Of a stretch of 48,244 nucleotides of DNA, positions 17,793 to 26,742 are shown one piece after another. Position 1 is the first letter of the stretch; each line of letters opens with the position of its first letter. The position numbers were made by a program, and so were the translations under genes. Origin of the DNA: Lachnospiraceae bacterium (GTDB lineage: Bacteria > Bacillota > Clostridia > Lachnospirales > Lachnospiraceae); assembly GCA_011959805.1 (NCBI GenBank), contig BLMC01000016.1, positions 1 to 48,244 of the forward strand. Reading direction: 5' to 3'. Under the pieces are notes generated by a model that made no database searches, was not told where the DNA came from, and saw nothing but the letters and a program-made list of their open reading frames with translations.

Positions 17793-18665
17793 ATGAGTCC
17801 GGTGGCAAAGAGAAAAAAAGGCAAATTCTCTATTCCAGGCAAATACTTGCTGTTAATTTTGACTTGTGTCTGTGTAGTGTTGATGGCAGTGACTTTTTTT
17901 ACAGATTACTCTGCATCGCCACTCAATAAGCTAGTAGGTTATGTTGTGGTTCCATTTCAAGATGGCGTTAGCCGTATTGGCACATGGTTGTCTGTTCGAG
18001 TAGATGAGCTGGGCGAATTGAGAATCGTGCTTCAAGAAAATCAAGAACTCAAACAACAGATTGATGAGCTGACTGTTCAGAATACTCAGCTTCAACAGGA
18101 TAAATATGAATTGAACAATCTGCGAGAATTGTATAAACTTGATGAACAGTATAGTGGGTATGAGAAAGTCGGGGCTAGAATTATTGCGCGGGACAGTGGA
18201 AACTGGTTTCATGCATTTATTATCAATAAGGGATCAGAAGATGGACTTTCCATAGATATGAATGTAATTGCTGGTGGAGGGCTTGTTGGAAGGATTATTG
18301 ATATTGGACCAAATTGGGCGAAGGTGAATGCAATCATCAATGATGATTCTAATGTGAGTGGCATGGTACTTGCAAGCTCAGATATTTTGATGGTTAGCGG
18401 TTCCCTTCAACTTATGGGAGAAGGCGTGATTGGTTTTGGTCAGCTCATTGACTCACAAAATACTGTGAAAGTTGGTGACAAGGTGGTCACATCAAATATC
18501 AGTGATAAATATTTGCCAAGTATTTTAATCGGATATATTAGTGAGCTAAATCAAGATTCCAATAATATTACGAAGTCGGGAAAGATTACGCCGGCTGTTG
18601 ACTTTGAACATCTTGAGGAGGTACTTGTTATTATAAAGACAAAACAGCAGATAGAGGATAAGTAG
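17793..18665 (+). CDS. mreC: rod-shape-determining protein MreC
   Basis: 290 residues, starting five bases after mreB. One N-terminal membrane helix (LLLILTCVCVVLMAVTFF) follows a basic head. A coiled coil at ~70-115 (ENQELKQQIDELTVQNTQLQ) leads into two beta domains with ARIIARDSGNWFHAFIINKG and GGLVGRIIDIGPNWAKVNAI. It sits outside the membrane and links MreB to the PBP2-RodA machinery. Confidence 0.95.
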   Translation: MSPVAKRKKGKFSIPGKYLLLILTCVCVVLMAVTFFTDYSASPLNKLVGYVVVPFQDGVSRIGTWLSVRVDELGELRIVLQENQELKQQIDELTVQNTQLQQDKYELNNLRELYKLDEQYSGYEKVGARIIARDSGNWFHAFIINKGSEDGLSIDMNVIAGGGLVGRIIDIGPNWAKVNAIINDDSNVSGMVLASSDILMVSGSLQLMGEGVIGFGQLIDSQNTVKVGDKVVTSNISDKYLPSILIGYISELNQDSNNITKSGKITPAVDFEHLEEVLVIIKTKQQIEDK

Positions 18666-18669
18666 GCGC

Positions 18670-19185
18670 ATGAAGAGAAATATTATATTATTTTTGATAA
18701 TGTTATGCGGATTTGTCTTTCAGACAACATTATTTCAATCGTTGAGTTTTGGCGGGATATCTCCTAATATATTGATTATCATTACTGTGACTTATGGATT
18801 TATGTATGGTGGAAAATATGGCATGGTGGTCGGTTTCCTATGCGGACTATTGATGGATATCTTTTATGGAAGTGTTCTTGGTTTCTATGCTTTGGTCTAT
18901 TTGTACATAGGAGCTGCAAATGGTGTGTTTCACAGCATTTTTTATCAGGATGATATCAAATTACCGTTGGTGTTGATTTTTGTAAGTGATTTTGTCTATA
19001 CGTTTATCTGTTATGTACTACTATATCTTTTAAGAGGGCGATTTGATTTTTTATATTATCTTAAATATATTATGATTCCTGAGGTTGTGTACACAATATT
19101 TGTTACAGTAGTTATATATCCTATTATTTTGTTCTTGAATAGGACGATAGACGATGGCGAAAGAGGTGACAATAAGGTTGTTTAG
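18670..19185 (+). CDS. mreD: rod-shape-determining protein MreD
   Basis: 171 residues with five or six hydrophobic helices. The family pattern is seen in QTTLFQSLSFGGISPNILIII, GGKYGMVVGFLCGLLMDIFYGSVLGFYALVYLYIG. It starts four bases after mreC. Its last 32 bases overlap the beginning of the PBP2 gene in another frame. Membrane partner of MreC. Confidence 0.93.
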   Translation: MKRNIILFLIMLCGFVFQTTLFQSLSFGGISPNILIIITVTYGFMYGGKYGMVVGFLCGLLMDIFYGSVLGFYALVYLYIGAANGVFHSIFYQDDIKLPLVLIFVSDFVYTFICYVLLYLLRGRFDFLYYLKYIMIPEVVYTIFVTVVIYPIILFLNRTIDDGERGDNKVV

Positions 19186-22048
19186 AAGGATTGGGGAAAG
19201 CCTATATAATCTGCTAACATCCAGACTGCTGTTGCTGTTTATTGTGTTTGTTGGAATGGCGGTTATTTTGATTTACAGGCTATTTGACCTGCAGATTGTA
19301 AAGGGTGAATCCTATTTGGATAATTTTCGATTGATGATACAAAAAGAAAAAGTCATCGAGGGAACACGCGGGAATATTTATGACAGAAATGGTAATTTGC
19401 TCGCATACAATGAACTTGCATATTCTGTTACGATAGAGGATGTATATGAATCTGGTTCGGGTAGAGAGAGATTAAATACTACACTTTATAAGCTGATTCA
19501 TATGATTGAAGAAAATGGCGATAATATCATCAGTGATTTTAATATTATATTAAATGATAATGGAGATTATGAATTTACTGTTGAGGGCACAAAACTACTT
19601 CGCTTTAAAGCAGATGTATATGGATGTGCCAAGATTGATGGACCAAATTTTAAATATTATATGAAAAATGCTTCCGCGCAAGAAATTATAGATTATCTTG
19701 TCAATCGGTTTAAAATTGGAGCTTATCGCGAAAATGATAGTGGTAAGAGAGAGTTTGTCCCAACAGAAGGGTATACCAAAAAGGAAGTATTGCAGCTTGT
19801 AACACTCCGATATCAGATGAATTTGTACAGCTATCAAAAATATATTCCAACGACAGTTGCCACAGATGTCTCACTAAAGACAGTGGCAGTAATTATGGAA
19901 AATGCAGAGGAATTAGAGGGTGTTGCCATTGAGGAGGATATGATACGAAAGTATAACTACCCGTTTTATTTTTCTCATATCCTTGGATATACCGGAAAAA
20001 TTTCTTCTGAAGAACTTGTAACACTCTCAGAACAAGATGATAGTTATACTATGAATGACACTGTTGGGAAGGGTGGCATTGAGCAGGTGATGGAGCTAAA
20101 GCTCCAAGGTAAAAAAGGTTCTGAAACCATTTATGTCGATAATATGGGAAAGGTAGTCAATACGACAGATCATGTTGAGGCACAAGCTGGAAACGATGTT
20201 TATCTTACTTTGGACAAGGATTTGCAAGTTGCCATTTACAATATTGTGGAAGAAAAAATAGCTGGAATTCTTGTAAATAAAATTAGAAATATTTATAACT
20301 ATGATCCGCTTTCCTCATCGTCACGGCAGAATATTATTATTCCTATCGATGATGTCTACTTTGCCTTAATTAATAATAATGTAATTGATATTGGTCACTT
20401 TACAGATGAAAATGCTTATGATACTGAGAGAGAGGTTTATCAGATTTTTCTTGAGAAGCAGCAAGAGGTTCTTACATCCCTAACAGAAGAGCTATCGACA
20501 ACAAAGACTCCATATAATAAACTTACAAAGGAATATAAAAATTATCAGAGTTATATTGTTTCTATGTTGGTGGACAAGGGAGTTTTGATTAATTCTGCGA
20601 TTAACAAGGAAGATCCAACTTATATTGCATGGACTACCGATGAAGTCATAAGTTTGAATGAATATTTAACATATGCAATTTCTCAAAATTGGATCGATAT
20701 TACAAAACTTTCTGTGAAATCTCAATATTCAGATTCCACAGAAGTGCTAAGCAGCGTGATTCAATATATTATTGATAATCTTACAGAAAACACACGTTTT
20801 TCTAAAAAAATTTATAAGTATATGATTAGTGACCAGACAATTACTGGCAGGCAGATTTGTATGTTACTCTGGGAGCAAGATTTGATTACAGTTGAGGAGA
20901 ACAAGATTACAGCACTCAAAACCGGATCAACTAGTGCTTACAGTTTTATATTGGAGATGATTCGGACATTGCAGATTACGCCAGCGCAGTTAGCACTCGA
21001 CCCTTATACTGGTTCCTGTGTTGTAACAGATGTCAATACAGGGGAGGTGTTAGCGCTTGTATCTTATCCAGGATACGATATTAATAAACTGGCAAATGGA
21101 GTGGATGCAGAGTATTTTGCAAAATTGCAAGCGGACTTGTCCGTACCACAGTGGAGTGCTGCCACACAACAGCAGACTGCGCCTGGTTCTACGTTTAAAA
21201 TGGTTTCAGCGGTTGCTGCGATGGAGGAGGGAGTGATTTCCTCTTTGAGTGAAACGGTTCATTGCAATGGTATTTTTGATAAACTTGCAGCGACAACACA
21301 TCGGTGTTGGTCTTCAGTAGGACATGGTTCAATGAATCTTTCCAATGCGATTGCAAACTCGTGTAATGTATATTTCTATGAGGTTGGTTATCGGCTTGCA
21401 CAGGACAGTACGGGTTACAATAGTGAATATGGGTTGGATCGATTGGAAAAATATGCAGATATGTTTGGTCTTACAGAAAAGTCAGGAGTAGAAGTGACGG
21501 AATCTGAACCAAAGTTTACAGATGAGTATCCTGTTCCTTCTGCGATTGGTCAGGGAACAAACAACTATACTACTGTAGGACTTGCAAGATATCTAACGGC
21601 AGTAGCAAATAGCGGTACTGTATATCAGTTGAGTATTTTGGATAAGCTTACAGATTCCCAAGGAAAATTGATTGAAGATTATACCCCCGCAATTAGAAAT
21701 ACAATTGAAATTGACCAAAGCATATGGAATGCCATTCATGCCGGAATGCGTTCCGTGGTAGAAAAGAAGGCATATTATAAGGAACTACCAGTCAATGTTG
21801 CCGGAAAGACTGGTACGGCGCAAGAGGGGCGTAATCGCACCAACCACGCACTTTTTCTAAGTTATGCACCCTATGAAAATCCTGAGATATCAGTAACAGT
21901 GCGTATTGCATACGGATATAGCTCAGATTATGCAGCACAGACTGCAAGGGATGTATATAAATATTACTATGGTCTGGTAGAGGAAGATGAGCTTCTGACA
22001 GGTACAGCAGCAACTCTTGACGCTGTCAGTGGAACACAGCAGGATTAA
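19154..22048 (+). CDS. mrdA: penicillin-binding protein 2 (elongation transpeptidase), long form
   Basis: 964 residues, far longer than the usual ~630-700. One N-terminal membrane helix (LLLLFIVFVGMAVILIYRLFDLQIV), then the class B dimerisation domain (TRGNIYDRNGNLLAYNELAYSVTI). The transpeptidase has the serine motif STFK near residue 679, SCN in ANSCNVYFYEVGY, and KTG in VAGKTGTAQEG near 885. It cross-links peptidoglycan during elongation with RodA. The extra length is an insert at ~372-613, between LDKDLQVAIYNIVEEKIAGI and LALDPYTGSCVVTDVNTGEV. The insert is hydrophilic and helical and I recognise no domain in it. The start at 19154 overlaps mreD by 32 bases; GTG 19166 is an alternative. 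Confidence 0.93.
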   Translation: MAKEVTIRLFRRIGESLYNLLTSRLLLLFIVFVGMAVILIYRLFDLQIVKGESYLDNFRLMIQKEKVIEGTRGNIYDRNGNLLAYNELAYSVTIEDVYESGSGRERLNTTLYKLIHMIEENGDNIISDFNIILNDNGDYEFTVEGTKLLRFKADVYGCAKIDGPNFKYYMKNASAQEIIDYLVNRFKIGAYRENDSGKREFVPTEGYTKKEVLQLVTLRYQMNLYSYQKYIPTTVATDVSLKTVAVIMENAEELEGVAIEEDMIRKYNYPFYFSHILGYTGKISSEELVTLSEQDDSYTMNDTVGKGGIEQVMELKLQGKKGSETIYVDNMGKVVNTTDHVEAQAGNDVYLTLDKDLQVAIYNIVEEKIAGILVNKIRNIYNYDPLSSSSRQNIIIPIDDVYFALINNNVIDIGHFTDENAYDTEREVYQIFLEKQQEVLTSLTEELSTTKTPYNKLTKEYKNYQSYIVSMLVDKGVLINSAINKEDPTYIAWTTDEVISLNEYLTYAISQNWIDITKLSVKSQYSDSTEVLSSVIQYIIDNLTENTRFSKKIYKYMISDQTITGRQICMLLWEQDLITVEENKITALKTGSTSAYSFILEMIRTLQITPAQLALDPYTGSCVVTDVNTGEVLALVSYPGYDINKLANGVDAEYFAKLQADLSVPQWSAATQQQTAPGSTFKMVSAVAAMEEGVISSLSETVHCNGIFDKLAATTHRCWSSVGHGSMNLSNAIANSCNVYFYEVGYRLAQDSTGYNSEYGLDRLEKYADMFGLTEKSGVEVTESEPKFTDEYPVPSAIGQGTNNYTTVGLARYLTAVANSGTVYQLSILDKLTDSQGKLIEDYTPAIRNTIEIDQSIWNAIHAGMRSVVEKKAYYKELPVNVAGKTGTAQEGRNRTNHALFLSYAPYENPEISVTVRIAYGYSSDYAAQTARDVYKYYYGLVEEDELLTGTAATLDAVSGTQQD

Positions 22049-22059
22049 AAGGAGCAGAT

Positions 22060-22740
22060 GTGAAAAATTCAGTAATTTTAAAAAGTTTTTCTAATGGCAT
22101 ATCAGTTATTTTGGACAGTGTGATTCCATTTGAGGAACTGTTGACTGATATCGCAGTCAAATTCCGGGATGCGGACGGATTTTTTAAGGACGCATCCGTG
22201 GCGGTTTCTCTGCAAGGGAGAGAATTGACTGAAGTGCAGGAATGTCAGATTTTGGACACAATCACGCAGAACTCCCGATTAAAAATACTTTGCCTTATCG
22301 AAAAAGATGAAGAGAAAAATTTAAGATTTCTTGAAGCACAGAGTAGATTGAACTTTCATAATGATGAGAACAGCGGACAGTTTTACAGAGGAACGCTTCG
22401 GGAAGGAGCAAACATAGAGACGGAACACAGCATTATTATTCTCGGTGATGTCTGTGAAGGAAGTTGTGTGTATTCCAGTAAAGATATTGTCGTACTTGGG
22501 ACATTGACAGGTGATGTATATGCAGGGGCAGGAGGGAACAATAGTCATTTTGTTGTGGCTCTCGATATGAATCCCGGCGTTCTTCAGATTGGAGACCTTG
22601 TGTACAGCGGTCAGTTGCAGAAAACATCGAGATGGGGATTTCGTAAACCTCAGGCAGTACCAAAGATTGCGTATACACATAATGGTGAAGTGCAGATTAA
22701 ATCTATTACGAAAGAATTGCTGGACAGTTTTACCCTATAA
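22060..22740 (+). CDS. minC: septum site-determining protein MinC
   Basis: 226 residues from GTG 22060, with AAGGAG seven bases upstream. The N-terminal domain (~1-105) is the FtsZ-acting part. The C-terminal beta-helix shows YRGTLREGANIETEHSIIILGDVCEGSCV, DIVVLGTLTGDVYAGAGGN and NPGVLQIGDLV, the MinD-binding domain. It blocks FtsZ ring assembly away from mid-cell. It starts 11 bases after PBP2, which joins division control to the elongation operon. A 152-base hairpin-rich spacer follows. Confidence 0.93.
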   Translation: MKNSVILKSFSNGISVILDSVIPFEELLTDIAVKFRDADGFFKDASVAVSLQGRELTEVQECQILDTITQNSRLKILCLIEKDEEKNLRFLEAQSRLNFHNDENSGQFYRGTLREGANIETEHSIIILGDVCEGSCVYSSKDIVVLGTLTGDVYAGAGGNNSHFVVALDMNPGVLQIGDLVYSGQLQKTSRWGFRKPQAVPKIAYTHNGEVQIKSITKELLDSFTL

Positions 22741-22746
22741 TATAAC

Positions 22747-22892
22747 TTATCAGAGTGACTTTTACTTCTGATAAAAGGCGCTGTTCTTTGCGCCGTAAAT
22801 CCGACTATAAGAAGCTGTCCTTGCTACTTATAGTATGTCTGAAACCATATAAATGTCCAGAGAACCATTATTAGTAATGGAGGATTTTTCCT
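22747..22892 (+). promoter_or_regulatory. hairpin-rich leader between minC and minD
   Basis: Consecutive hairpins by eye: TTATCAGA/TCTGATAA (22747-22774), GGCGC/GCGCC (22777-22794), ACTATAAG/CTTATAGT (22804-22834) and CCATTA-TTAG-TAATGG (22865-22880). AGGA-TTTT-TCCT (22881-22892) then covers most of the GGAGGA ribosome site of minD. None has a terminal U-tract, so they are not ordinary terminators. They may process the mRNA or control minD translation. Confidence 0.45.
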
Positions 22893-23702
22893 ATGAGTGA
22901 AGTGATTGTTGTTACATCAGGGAAAGGCGGTGTGGGCAAAACTACCACATCTGCAAACGTAGGAACAGGTTTGGCTGAGATGGGGAAAAGTGTTGTTTTA
23001 ATCGATGCAGATATTGGACTTAGAAATTTAGATGTAGTGATGGGGTTAGAAAACCGCATTGTCTATAATCTTGTCGATGTAATTGAAGGAAACTGCAGAC
23101 TGAAACAAGCACTGATAAAGGACAAAAGACACACTGGTTTATTTCTTATGCCAGCAGCGCAGACACGAGATAAGAATTGTGTTACACCTGGTCAGATGGT
23201 GAAACTTATCGACAGCTTAAGAGAACAGTTTGACTACATAATTCTGGATTGTCCGGCAGGAATTGAACAAGGATTTCAAAATGCTATCGCTGGTGCCGAC
23301 CATGCGATTGTTGTGACAACACCGGAAGTTTCGGCAATTCGAGATGCAGACAGAATTATTGGACTTCTTGAGGCAAATGAGATTAGGAAAGTTGATCTTG
23401 TGTTAAATCGCCTGCGTCAGGATTTGATTCGGCGGGGGGAAATGATGACAGTTGATGATGTGATTGATATATTAGGACTTCCGCTTCTAGGTTTGGTGCC
23501 AGATGATGAGAATGTTGTGATTGCTACAAATCAGGGAGAACCGTTGGTTGGTAAAAACACGGAGGCGGGACAAGCATTTTATAATATTTGTAAACGCCTT
23601 GAGGGAAAAGAGGTTCCATTTCGGGATTTTGGCAAGAATATTACAATATGGACAAGATTTTCAGCATTTTTCAAAAAAAATCTACAGGAGGAGCGGGCAT
23701 GA
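22893..23702 (+). CDS. minD: septum site-determining ATPase MinD
   Basis: 269 residues. The deviant Walker A is GKGGVGKTTT; switch regions are DADIGLRNLDVVMGLENR and DYIILDCPAGIEQGF. The C-terminus (ITIWTRFSAFFKKNLQ) is an amphipathic membrane-targeting helix. It binds the membrane with ATP, recruits MinC and is released by MinE. The stop overlaps the minE start (ATGA), so the two are probably translationally coupled. Confidence 0.97.
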   Translation: MSEVIVVTSGKGGVGKTTTSANVGTGLAEMGKSVVLIDADIGLRNLDVVMGLENRIVYNLVDVIEGNCRLKQALIKDKRHTGLFLMPAAQTRDKNCVTPGQMVKLIDSLREQFDYIILDCPAGIEQGFQNAIAGADHAIVVTTPEVSAIRDADRIIGLLEANEIRKVDLVLNRLRQDLIRRGEMMTVDDVIDILGLPLLGLVPDDENVVIATNQGEPLVGKNTEAGQAFYNICKRLEGKEVPFRDFGKNITIWTRFSAFFKKNLQEERA

Positions 23703-23968
23703 GTTTATTTTCTATTTTTAAACGAAAAACGTCGAGTCAGATTGCAAGAGACAGGCTTAAAATCCTGCTGATATCAGACAGAGTCAACTGTTCTCCTGAG
23801 ATGATGGAGCTGATTAAGAATGACATCGCACAGGTGATATCAAAATATATGCAGATTGATGCATCTAGTATGGAGGTTCAGATTGCCAAGACTGGAAATG
23901 CGGCAAGAAATGGTAAAAAAATGCCTGTATTATACGCAAATATACCAATTTTGGATTTGCGTAGCTAA
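23699..23968 (+). CDS. minE: cell division topological specificity factor MinE
   Basis: 89 residues from ATG 23699, which overlaps the minD stop and has GGAGGAGCGGGC before it. A longer in-frame start at 23648 lies inside minD without need. The N-terminal amphipathic segment is MSLFSIFKRKTSSQIARDRL; the rest has LKILLISDRVNCSPEMMELIKNDI, the MinD-stimulating helix and dimer fold typical of MinE. It triggers MinD ATP hydrolysis and so sets the division-site pattern. Confidence 0.95.
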   Translation: MSLFSIFKRKTSSQIARDRLKILLISDRVNCSPEMMELIKNDIAQVISKYMQIDASSMEVQIAKTGNAARNGKKMPVLYANIPILDLRS

Positions 23969-23994
23969 AATGGGATTGTATAAAGGACAGGATA

Positions 23995-25107
23995 ATGCTT
24001 AGAAGATACAGAGTGAGAGATTATGATTATATTTTAATAATTTTGTTGGCAATAGTTACAGTAATTGGGATATTGTCTATTGGAAGTGCAAAGGCGGAAG
24101 TTCAGAATAAGCAGATATTAGGATTTGTTATGGGATTTTTTATTATGATTGTACTTTCCTTTTTTGATTACTCCTTTTTTCTGCGTTTTTATTGGATAAT
24201 ATACGCATTGAATATTGCTTTTCTATTGATGGTGGTATGTTTTGGAACAGTGGTGAACAACGCAAAACGATGGCTGGAACTTGGAGGAATACGGTTTCAG
24301 CCGTCGGAGCTTACAAAGATTATGCTAATCTTATTTTATTCTCAATATATTATGAAACATTGGGAAAAGTTAAATTCTCTAAAAAATATAGCAGTGATGT
24401 TGTTGCTACTTTTACCGCCACTATATTTAATATACGATCAGCCAGATATGTCTACTAGTATTGTAATCGCTGTGATTTTTTGTGTTGTATGGTATGTTGG
24501 TGGGCTAAGCTACAAGTTAATCTTTGGGGTACTTGCAGTAGCAATTCCCGCGGCAATTATATTTTTTGTCATGGTTTTACAGCCGGACCAGACCCTTATC
24601 AATGAGTATCAACAGGAGCGTATTCTTGCATGGTTAGAACCAGAAAAGTATGCGCAGACAACAGCATATCAGCAGACAAATGCTGTTATGGCGATTGGTT
24701 CTGGTCAGCTGTGGGGCAAAGGGTTGAACAATACCATGATTTCTGTGAAGAATGGAAATTTTGTATCAGAACCAGAAACGGACTTTATCTTTACTGTAGT
24801 GGGAGAAGAGCTTGGATTTGCGGGAGCTTGTCTTGTTGTGGTTTTGCTGTTTCTTATCACATTGGAATGTCTCAATGTTGCAAGAAAGGCGAAAGATCTT
24901 GCTGGTACTTGCATTGCTTCTGGAATGGCAGCACTAATTGGATTTCAAAGTTTTGTCAATATGGCAGTTGCCACTGGTATTTTTCCTAATACAGGTGTTC
25001 CGCTACCATTTGTTAGTTACGGTCTTACTTCACTGGTAAGTCTTTATATTGGAATGGGTATTGTGCTAAATGTACGATTACAATGTATTAGAAAATACAA
25101 TAATTAG
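23995..25107 (+). CDS. rodA: SEDS-family glycosyltransferase RodA (FtsW/RodA/SpoVE)
   Basis: 370 residues with about ten membrane helices. SEDS marks are NAKRWLELGGIRFQPSELTKI, YDQPDMSTSIVI with the catalytic Asp, AIGSGQLWGKGLNNT, EPETDFIFTVVGEELGF, and the ending GIFPNTGVPLPFVSYGLTSL. It polymerises lipid II into glycan strands in partnership with PBP2. Its place at the end of the mre-PBP2-min cluster argues for RodA over FtsW. Confidence 0.93.
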   Translation: MLRRYRVRDYDYILIILLAIVTVIGILSIGSAKAEVQNKQILGFVMGFFIMIVLSFFDYSFFLRFYWIIYALNIAFLLMVVCFGTVVNNAKRWLELGGIRFQPSELTKIMLILFYSQYIMKHWEKLNSLKNIAVMLLLLLPPLYLIYDQPDMSTSIVIAVIFCVVWYVGGLSYKLIFGVLAVAIPAAIIFFVMVLQPDQTLINEYQQERILAWLEPEKYAQTTAYQQTNAVMAIGSGQLWGKGLNNTMISVKNGNFVSEPETDFIFTVVGEELGFAGACLVVVLLFLITLECLNVARKAKDLAGTCIASGMAALIGFQSFVNMAVATGIFPNTGVPLPFVSYGLTSLVSLYIGMGIVLNVRLQCIRKYNN

Positions 25108-25201
25108 ATGGAAGATAGTCATGTTGCACAAAGCTAGTAAAAATTGTTAAATTTTTTTGAATTAAATGATAAAAATATAGATTTTTAAAGGTAGAAGGGT
25201 T

Positions 25202-25227
25202 AAAATATTCTTAGAAAATATTCTTAG
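25202..25227. repeat. perfect tandem 13-mer upstream of the methylglyoxal synthase gene
   Basis: AAAATATTCTTAG occurs twice in direct succession, ending 32 bases before the start codon. Each junction also forms a short dyad (ATATT/AATAT). It could be a regulator site or simply AT-rich slippage. Confidence 0.45.
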
Positions 25228-25259
25228 ATAAAAAATTGACAAAGGAAGGTGCATAGACT

Positions 25260-25655
25260 ATGAATATTGCGTTGATCGCACATGACGGAAAGAAAAAGCT
25301 GATGCAGAATTTTTGTATTGCTTACAGAGGGATACTAAGCAAAAATGAACTGTATGCTACCGGAACTACGGGCAGGCTAATTGAGGAGGTTACTAATCTT
25401 AATATTCATAAGTATCTGGCGGGACATCTAGGAGGAGAGCAGCAGATTTGTGCGCAGATTGAGCATAATCAGATTGATCTTGTTATTTTTTTGAGGGATC
25501 CGCTAAACTCAAAATCCCATGAGCCTGATGTAAACAATGCGGTCAAGCTTTGCGATATGCACAATATACCATTGGCGACAAATCTTGCATCTGCAGAGCT
25601 TTTAATCAAGTCACTTGACAGAGGAGATTTGGATTGGCGTGAAATGTACAAATAA
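25260..25655 (+). CDS. mgsA: methylglyoxal synthase
   Basis: 131 residues, close to the usual length. Motifs: IALIAHDGKK at the N-terminus, the phosphate-binding YATGTTGRLI, HLGGEQQI, and the catalytic Asp in LVIFLRDPLNSKSHEPDV, then IPLATNLASAELLI. It converts dihydroxyacetone phosphate to methylglyoxal and phosphate, a relief route when sugar phosphates accumulate. A GGAAGG site stands before ATG 25260. The next gene starts within its 3' end. Confidence 0.95.
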   Translation: MNIALIAHDGKKKLMQNFCIAYRGILSKNELYATGTTGRLIEEVTNLNIHKYLAGHLGGEQQICAQIEHNQIDLVIFLRDPLNSKSHEPDVNNAVKLCDMHNIPLATNLASAELLIKSLDRGDLDWREMYK

Positions 25656-26628
25656 ATTTGGTAGAATATTATGTGTCATAATGACGGGGATTCTATTAAC
25701 AGTAAGTTTAACTGGTTGTGGAGCGAAAGAGTATACGTTTGTATATGATAGAAATCGCAATAATTCCAGCTTTTCAGTTGCGTCGCATGCGCAAGGAAAG
25801 ACGATGGATGCATTTGCATCAAACTTGTGTGTTGCAGCCGGAGATGTTTCTAAAGGAACAGATGTGGATATGTCGGAGGTTGCTTCTGCTGGTCTGTTTG
25901 ATATTGCATCTAGTAAAGTAGTCTATGCAAAGAATGTGCATGCGAAGTTAAATCCTGCAAGTCTTACCAAAATATTGACTGCGTTATGTGCTCTGAAATA
26001 TGGAAATCTTGACGATATGCTCACCGCGTCGGAAAATGTGTATATCAAGGAATCAGGCGCGGTAAAATTAGGGATTGAAGCGGGAGATACGATGACAATG
26101 GACCAGGCACTTCATGCACTTTTGTTAAAATCTTCCAATGATGTTGCAATAATGATTGCAGAACATGTGAGTGGTAGTGTTGAGGAGTTTTGTAAATTAA
26201 TGAATGATACAGCAAATAACCTCGGTGCAACAAATAGCCATTTTACTAATCCGCATGGACTTACGGACCCAGATCATTATACGACTGCATATGATCTTTA
26301 TTTGATATCCAATGAAGCTTTGAAATATGATAAGTTTTTGGAATTGATTCATACTTCTAATTATATTTCCACGTATCATGATAAAAATAATAATGAAAAG
26401 AGTATTGATATTCAAAATTCAAATGCGTATATTAAGGGAGAAGCGTTTGCACCAGATAATGTCACAGTGATTGGCGGAAAAACAGGAACGACCAGTGCAG
26501 CAGGAAATTGTTTGGTTCTTTATTCCAGAGATAAATCCGGGAATCCTTATATATCTATTGTTATGCAGTCCAAAGACCGGACAACAATGTATACGGAAAT
26601 GACAGATTTATTAAGTGAGATTTCGTAA
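25639..26628 (+). CDS. D-alanyl-D-alanine carboxypeptidase (peptidase S11), lipoprotein
   Basis: 329 residues from GTG 25639; TTG 25615 would extend it and ATG 25681 shorten it. The N-terminus is a lipoprotein signal: hydrophobic ILCVIMTGILLTVSLTGCG with lipobox LTGC. S11 motifs are SLTK in NPASLTKILTALCALKYG, SSN in LLKSSNDVAIMIAEHVSG, and KTG in VIGGKTGTTSAAG. It trims the terminal D-Ala from peptidoglycan stem peptides at the outer face of the membrane. It overlaps mgsA by 17 bases. Lipid anchoring replaces the C-terminal helix found in DacA-type enzymes, and the C-terminal domain is absent. Confidence 0.9.
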   Translation: MKCTNKFGRILCVIMTGILLTVSLTGCGAKEYTFVYDRNRNNSSFSVASHAQGKTMDAFASNLCVAAGDVSKGTDVDMSEVASAGLFDIASSKVVYAKNVHAKLNPASLTKILTALCALKYGNLDDMLTASENVYIKESGAVKLGIEAGDTMTMDQALHALLLKSSNDVAIMIAEHVSGSVEEFCKLMNDTANNLGATNSHFTNPHGLTDPDHYTTAYDLYLISNEALKYDKFLELIHTSNYISTYHDKNNNEKSIDIQNSNAYIKGEAFAPDNVTVIGGKTGTTSAAGNCLVLYSRDKSGNPYISIVMQSKDRTTMYTEMTDLLSEIS

Positions 26629-26655
26629 ATTTTTTATCAATATTGTAAGTTAGAG

Positions 26656-26684
26656 TTGTATTTTTTTGAGGATTCAACTATAAT
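26656..26684 (+). promoter_or_regulatory. promoter upstream of the small P-loop gene
   Basis: TTGTAT at 26656-26661, a 17-base spacer and TATAAT at 26679-26684, placed 58 bases before the start codon. Confidence 0.65.
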
Positions 26685-26742
26685 TAATATAGTGCATTTA
26701 ATTAAATTACATTAAAGATATAATTTTTAGGAGGTATTGCTT

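Noticed and set aside
25140-25166. TTGTTAAATTTTTTTGAATTAA as a Rex operator
   Set aside because: Only the left half resembles the Rex site; the right half lacks TTAACAA.
25236-25250. TTGACA just before mgsA as a -35
   Set aside because: It is too close to the start codon for a -10 and leader to fit.
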